Part shown: positions 21,519 to 24,963 of the stretch, piece after piece
How positions within the stretch are numbered: position 1 is the first letter of the stretch
How the letters are laid out: each line of letters opens with the position of its first letter
From: an uncultured Pseudomonadota bacterium
GTDB lineage: Bacteria > Pseudomonadota > Gammaproteobacteria > Burkholderiales > SG8-39
DNA: 24,963 nt
Assembly: GCA_903895005.1 (NCBI GenBank)
Contig: CAITSH010000435.1
Coordinates: 1 to 24,963, forward strand
Direction of reading: 5' to 3'
The notes under the pieces: model-generated
Seen by the model: only the letters and a program-made list of their open reading frames with translations
What the model was told of the DNA's origin: nothing
The model's database searches: none
Program-made: the position numbers and the translations under genes

Positions 21519-24500
21519 CTAGAAGCGGTCAAAAAAATACTGGTAACGCACGCCGAATTCACGCGTCGCATCCCCGGCGCCCGGTCCGCCTTTCCCGCGC
21601 GTCAAGTAAAGCGAAAAATAATCATGCCCGGCGATGCTTCCTCCTGCGCCCACGAGCCAATTGTAGCCGTTGCCGGTGACATCGTTGGAACTGCGTCCGA
21701 GGTTGGCGAAGGGCCTGACGGCCCGGCCGTAGTTTTCGCGGTAGTAGTCGCCAAAACCGGCATTCAGCGCGTAAGTGCGCGCCGATACGGGAACGAAGAA
21801 GCTGCCTGGAGGGACGGTGCCGCCCGGTGTAAGTTGCGTTGATTTGGCGTCAGAGGTTTCGGCCTGGCTGAAGGTCTGCCGGGTTTGCGAAAAACGCAGT
21901 GTCCAGTCCGGATATTCTGTGCGGATGCGATAGCCCGCTTCCCAATCGTAGCCGCGCCCGCCGCCGACGTAGGTGTCCTGCTGGGTGTGATAGTGCGCAT
22001 TGAACGCGCGCGCGCGCAGGAATTCGCGCTTGGAGAACGCATAGTTCAGGTTCACGCTGGCGATGTCGCGGTGACCGCCTATCGAAAGGGGCACGCTCTC
22101 GGTGGCGTATTCGCGTTGCGCCATTGCAAAGTCGGCGGAGAGGCGGTTGCCGAAGGCGCGGGTGTGACCGATGCGCCAGGATCCAAACTCGGACAAGGCG
22201 CTGCGCCTGCCCAGGCTCAGTTTTGTTTCGGCGCCATCCGGATGGCGATAGAGGAGGGACAAGTCTAGGCGCCGGTCCGTGCCGGGAACGCCGGTCAGTT
22301 GTGCGCCGTCCTGTGTGGCCTGTCGAAAACTGACCAGTTCAGTTGAGATGCGTAATTTCGGAGACAACCAGACCTGTGCGCCGGCGCGCTGTTCGCGGCC
22401 TTTCAAGACGCCCCGCTGGATGAGCTTGTCCTGGGCGATCGCGCTGTTGGACGTCTTGAGCAGGTCGGTTTCGAGTCGGAGGTGTATTTCGTCATCGTTG
22501 GGGCGTTTTTCCTGTTCTGCGAAGCCCATCTCCTGCGCCAGGCGCAACTGTTGCGTTGCGCGCGCGGCATCGATGCGGTTGTAGCGCGGCAGCTGGCCGG
22601 ATTTTTCGGCCAGCAGGCGTTCGAGGGTGTCGATGTCGTTTTGCATAAGGGCGACGCTTATTTCTGCATAGGCGGGGATGGCGAGCTTCTTGCCGTAGCG
22701 CGTCCACAACCAGGCCTTGGCCGCCTCGTCCTGGTCGCTCGATATGGCCCAGGCAAGGGCGAGTTCGGTGACGCCGGCGTCAAGCCCGGCGCTGCCGCTT
22801 TCGCTTGCGCCCTGCCGTAGCAACGAACGGATCACCGCCAGGCTGGCGTCCCCGGGCGCAAACTGGGTGACCAGACGCGCGTGCGCGCGCATGCGCTCGC
22901 GGTCCATGGTCTTGCCGGCGGCAGGCGCCGCCGTTGCCTGCCGTTCCCGCTCGGCCCGCGCCAGGTCCCAGGCGTGGCGGCGCACGCGCCATGCCATGCC
23001 GCCTTGCCCGTCTTGCTCAAGCACATCGGCGTAATTGACCAGCCACAGGTAGTCGCGCGAGCGGTTCGAGGCCTGGCGCGAAAAGTAGGCAAGCGCATGC
23101 CGCGATTCCCCAAGCGTGATGTGCGCGGCGGCAAACGCATCCCAGTAAGACGCATCGTCCTTCGCTTCGCGCTCAAAGAGGGCGAGCGCGGCTCGCAAGG
23201 CATTGAGGTCACCCGCATCAATGCAAGCGTAGATGACTGCGCGGCGAAGGTCCGGGTTTGCAGGTGCGAGCGCCAGCGCGGCGCGGTAATCGGCCAGGGC
23301 GAGGTCGCGCGCGCCGGTTGCTTCGCGGTAACGCGCCCGGGCCGATAGAAAATCCGGATCGCGGGACAGTGCTGCTTGCTCGTCTGCGCCCAAGCTATCG
23401 AACAGTCGTTTCAACGACGTGATGTCGCGCCGCTCGGTGTAAATGTCGATCGCCACGAAGAGCAAGGACGGGTTGGGCAGCTTGCGCCAACCCGCGGCGG
23501 CCACGCGCGCGGCCTCTTCGGGGGCGTGTTGGCGCAACAACTGCACCAGGCGTTCGGCGTCACCAGGCTCGGCGGCGGTGCCCTCAAACAGCTTTCGGTA
23601 GGCGATGGTTGCCGCCTCATCCTCCTGCATCAGCCAGGCAAGTTCGGCAAGGGCGCGCCAATAGGTTGTTTCTGGTTCGGCTACCCGCAAGCGAAGTGGC
23701 GCCAGTACGCGCCAGGCGCCTTGAAAATCCGCCTTGACGAAATAAAACGAGGCAAGTTTGACGGCCTGCGCGACCGTGGGCGTGGTGCCGGAAAGCAGGT
23801 GTTCGTAGGCGCGTATTGCCTCATCGTTGAGGCCGCTATTCTCGTAGAGCGCGGCCAGCGGTTCGAGCACGGCCGGCTCGCGCGCCGCGTGTTCGCGCAG
23901 CAGCGCAATGGCGTCGTGCGGCCGGCCGGCCAGTTCGTAAATTTCAGCCAGATTGCGCCATTCGGCGGCGGAAAGGCGGCGCTTCGCAAGGGTTTCCGTC
24001 CAGGCGTAAATCAATGCGTCGTAGTCGTACAGTCCGGGGGCGAGGCGCAGTACGGCCTGCACCGCTTTGTCGGCCCGGGATGCGCGCGCGAGCCAAAGCC
24101 ATTGATCCAGCGCTTCCCGGGGCTTGCCAAGCCACTCGGCGACCTGGGCAAGCCGTTCACGCCAGTTCGATGCGCCGGTCTTCTCGACCGCAGCCCTGGC
24201 GACGCGATAGGCATCGGCAAGATTGGCGTTGGCGAGGAACACATCGTAGGCAAGCGTGTAAATCTGTTCGTCATACTCGCGCAACGGCCCGGCGGCGTGG
24301 GCGCTGCTGATAAGCCATGCGAGCCAGTCGAACGGCTGGGCGGCTGAAATGCGCAGCATGCGCTTGACGTAGCGTTGCGCCGTGGCCGGCTTGCCCGCCG
24401 CAAGCGCGAGGCGCGTCAGTGCGGCCAGGGTCTGCTCGTCGTTTTCGAGGTCGCCAAGGTGTCTTTCGGCCGCAGCCAGCGCCTCCTCCAGCAGGTTGCC

Positions 24501-24963
24501 GGACTGGAGGGCGGTTACGCCCTTGAGAAAAAAATCGCGGCGTGACTGCTCGGTGAGCGCGCGTTGTCGTGCAATAAAGTACATCGCCGCCGCGCCGCGA
24601 TATTCTGACTCGGCAAGGGCGCTGGCCGCGCTCTCTTCTAGCCATGACAGGAGGATGGGTGTGTTTGATTTGGCGAGACGTGCCATCAGCCGGTCCGAGG
24701 TGCCGATATCGCGTAGCCTGATCGCGCTGCGGACAAGGACGGCGAGATCCGCTGACTCCCATTCCTCGCCCGATATCGATGCCAGCATGCCGCGCAATGC
24801 GGCCAATGCTTGATTGCGCTCGCCGCCCTCTTTGGGGCTGGAGTAGGCCTGCGCTTCGCTGAAGCGGAATTCGATCATCAGCGCACGACGTCGGGTTGAC
24901 GGAGTCAGGTCGCTCTTTAGGGGTTCGAGGAGGCTGCGTGCTTCGACCGCCTGGCCTGCCGCG
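21519..24963 (-). CDS. pelB: Pel outer-membrane porin PelB, N-terminus beyond the right edge
   Basis: PelB is the outer-membrane secretin-like porin of the Pel system, with a long periplasmic TPR scaffold. About 1147 residues are visible (P. aeruginosa 1193), and the frame stays open to the last base. The ATG at 24878 is therefore internal and the signal peptide is missing. The first 750 or so residues are helical TPR repeats (for example WRNLAEIYELAGRPHDAIAL and LEPLAALYENSGLNDEAIRA). The last 350 or so form a beta-barrel with alternating aromatic/polar strands (RLDLSLLYRHPDGAETKLSL, VGGGRGYDWEAGYRIRTEYP). It ends in RYQYFFDRF, whose terminal Phe is the usual BAM recognition residue. It is the most upstream pel gene in the window; pelA would be expected just beyond the edge. 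Confidence 0.95.
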   Translation of the reverse strand, partial: AAGQAVEARSLLEPLKSDLTPSTRRRALMIEFRFSEAQAYSSPKEGGERNQALAALRGMLASISGEEWESADLAVLVRSAIRLRDIGTSDRLMARLAKSNTPILLSWLEESAASALAESEYRGAAAMYFIARQRALTEQSRRDFFLKGVTALQSGNLLEEALAAAERHLGDLENDEQTLAALTRLALAAGKPATAQRYVKRMLRISAAQPFDWLAWLISSAHAAGPLREYDEQIYTLAYDVFLANANLADAYRVARAAVEKTGASNWRERLAQVAEWLGKPREALDQWLWLARASRADKAVQAVLRLAPGLYDYDALIYAWTETLAKRRLSAAEWRNLAEIYELAGRPHDAIALLREHAAREPAVLEPLAALYENSGLNDEAIRAYEHLLSGTTPTVAQAVKLASFYFVKADFQGAWRVLAPLRLRVAEPETTYWRALAELAWLMQEDEAATIAYRKLFEGTAAEPGDAERLVQLLRQHAPEEAARVAAAGWRKLPNPSLLFVAIDIYTERRDITSLKRLFDSLGADEQAALSRDPDFLSARARYREATGARDLALADYRAALALAPANPDLRRAVIYACIDAGDLNALRAALALFEREAKDDASYWDAFAAAHITLGESRHALAYFSRQASNRSRDYLWLVNYADVLEQDGQGGMAWRVRRHAWDLARAERERQATAAPAAGKTMDRERMRAHARLVTQFAPGDASLAVIRSLLRQGASESGSAGLDAGVTELALAWAISSDQDEAAKAWLWTRYGKKLAIPAYAEISVALMQNDIDTLERLLAEKSGQLPRYNRIDAARATQQLRLAQEMGFAEQEKRPNDDEIHLRLETDLLKTSNSAIAQDKLIQRGVLKGREQRAGAQVWLSPKLRISTELVSFRQATQDGAQLTGVPGTDRRLDLSLLYRHPDGAETKLSLGRRSALSEFGSWRIGHTRAFGNRLSADFAMAQREYATESVPLSIGGHRDIASVNLNYAFSKREFLRARAFNAHYHTQQDTYVGGGRGYDWEAGYRIRTEYPDWTLRFSQTRQTFSQAETSDAKSTQLTPGGTVPPGSFFVPVSARTYALNAGFGDYYRENYGRAVRPFANLGRSSNDVTGNGYNWLVGAGGSIAGHDYFSLYLTRGKGGPGAGDATREFGVRYQYFFDRF

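Noticed and set aside
23376..24347. Long open frame on the plus strand opposite pelB (323 codons)
   Set aside because: It lies entirely antisense to the well-supported pelB TPR region. Its translation is of the biased kind produced by the opposite strand of GC-rich genes, with no domain.
1..24963. CRISPR arrays, tRNA or rRNA genes, insertion sequences, phage genes
   Set aside because: No regularly spaced identical repeats with unique spacers, no cloverleaf-like segments, no transposase or integrase motif and no long terminal inverted repeats were seen by eye.

Overview
The window looks like chromosomal DNA of a GC-rich Gram-negative bacterium, most likely a betaproteobacterium. This rests on codon use, on a complete Gram-negative pel set with an outer-membrane porin, and on gene content (tldD, a TtuC-type dehydrogenase, a proteobacterial stressosome module). 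The lineage is an inference; no rRNA or other marker gene is present. Nearly all genes lie on the minus strand.

Layout, left to right. (1) 1-1450: a MarR-type repressor and an MFS transporter form a minus-strand pair with an ATGA overlap; the MFS gene runs off the left edge. (2) 1451-1686: a divergent regulatory region with a perfect 10-bp inverted repeat, then tldD on the plus strand. (3) 3436-4410: an unrecognised plus-strand protein with two GspE/MshE-N-like motifs, one membrane segment and an exported C-terminal domain. (4) About 4411-7202: a more AT-rich stretch with three small secreted proteins on the minus strand, two of which share a Cys-containing C-terminal motif, and a very small exported peptide on the plus strand. 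(5) 7203-8273: a class III nucleotide cyclase fused to a PilZ domain. (6) 8464-12881: a tightly packed minus-strand stressosome operon. In transcription order it encodes a globin-STAS protein (RsbR type), an RsbS-type STAS protein, one fused RsbT kinase-RsbX phosphatase polypeptide, and a hybrid histidine kinase with receiver and HPt domains. (7) 12882-13394: a 513-base non-coding region with promoter-like sequence and hairpins. (8) 13395-15356: a tartrate/D-malate dehydrogenase and a haloacetate-dehalogenase-like hydrolase, probably co-transcribed. (9) 15516-24963: pelBCDEFG for Pel exopolysaccharide synthesis and export. The 5' end of pelB, and presumably pelA, lie beyond the right edge.

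How the genes may work together (inference). Three blocks in a row deal with signal-controlled lifestyle: a cyclase with a PilZ (c-di-GMP-type) domain, a haem-globin stressosome feeding a phosphorelay, and the Pel machinery, whose PelD keeps every residue known to bind c-di-GMP. The most unusual points are the RsbT-RsbX fusion, the RsbS-type protein with Arg in place of the phosphorylated Ser, the PilZ-cyclase with Ser at the transition-state Asn position, and a 10-bp tandem repeat carrying GGA motifs in the pelB-pelC gap.
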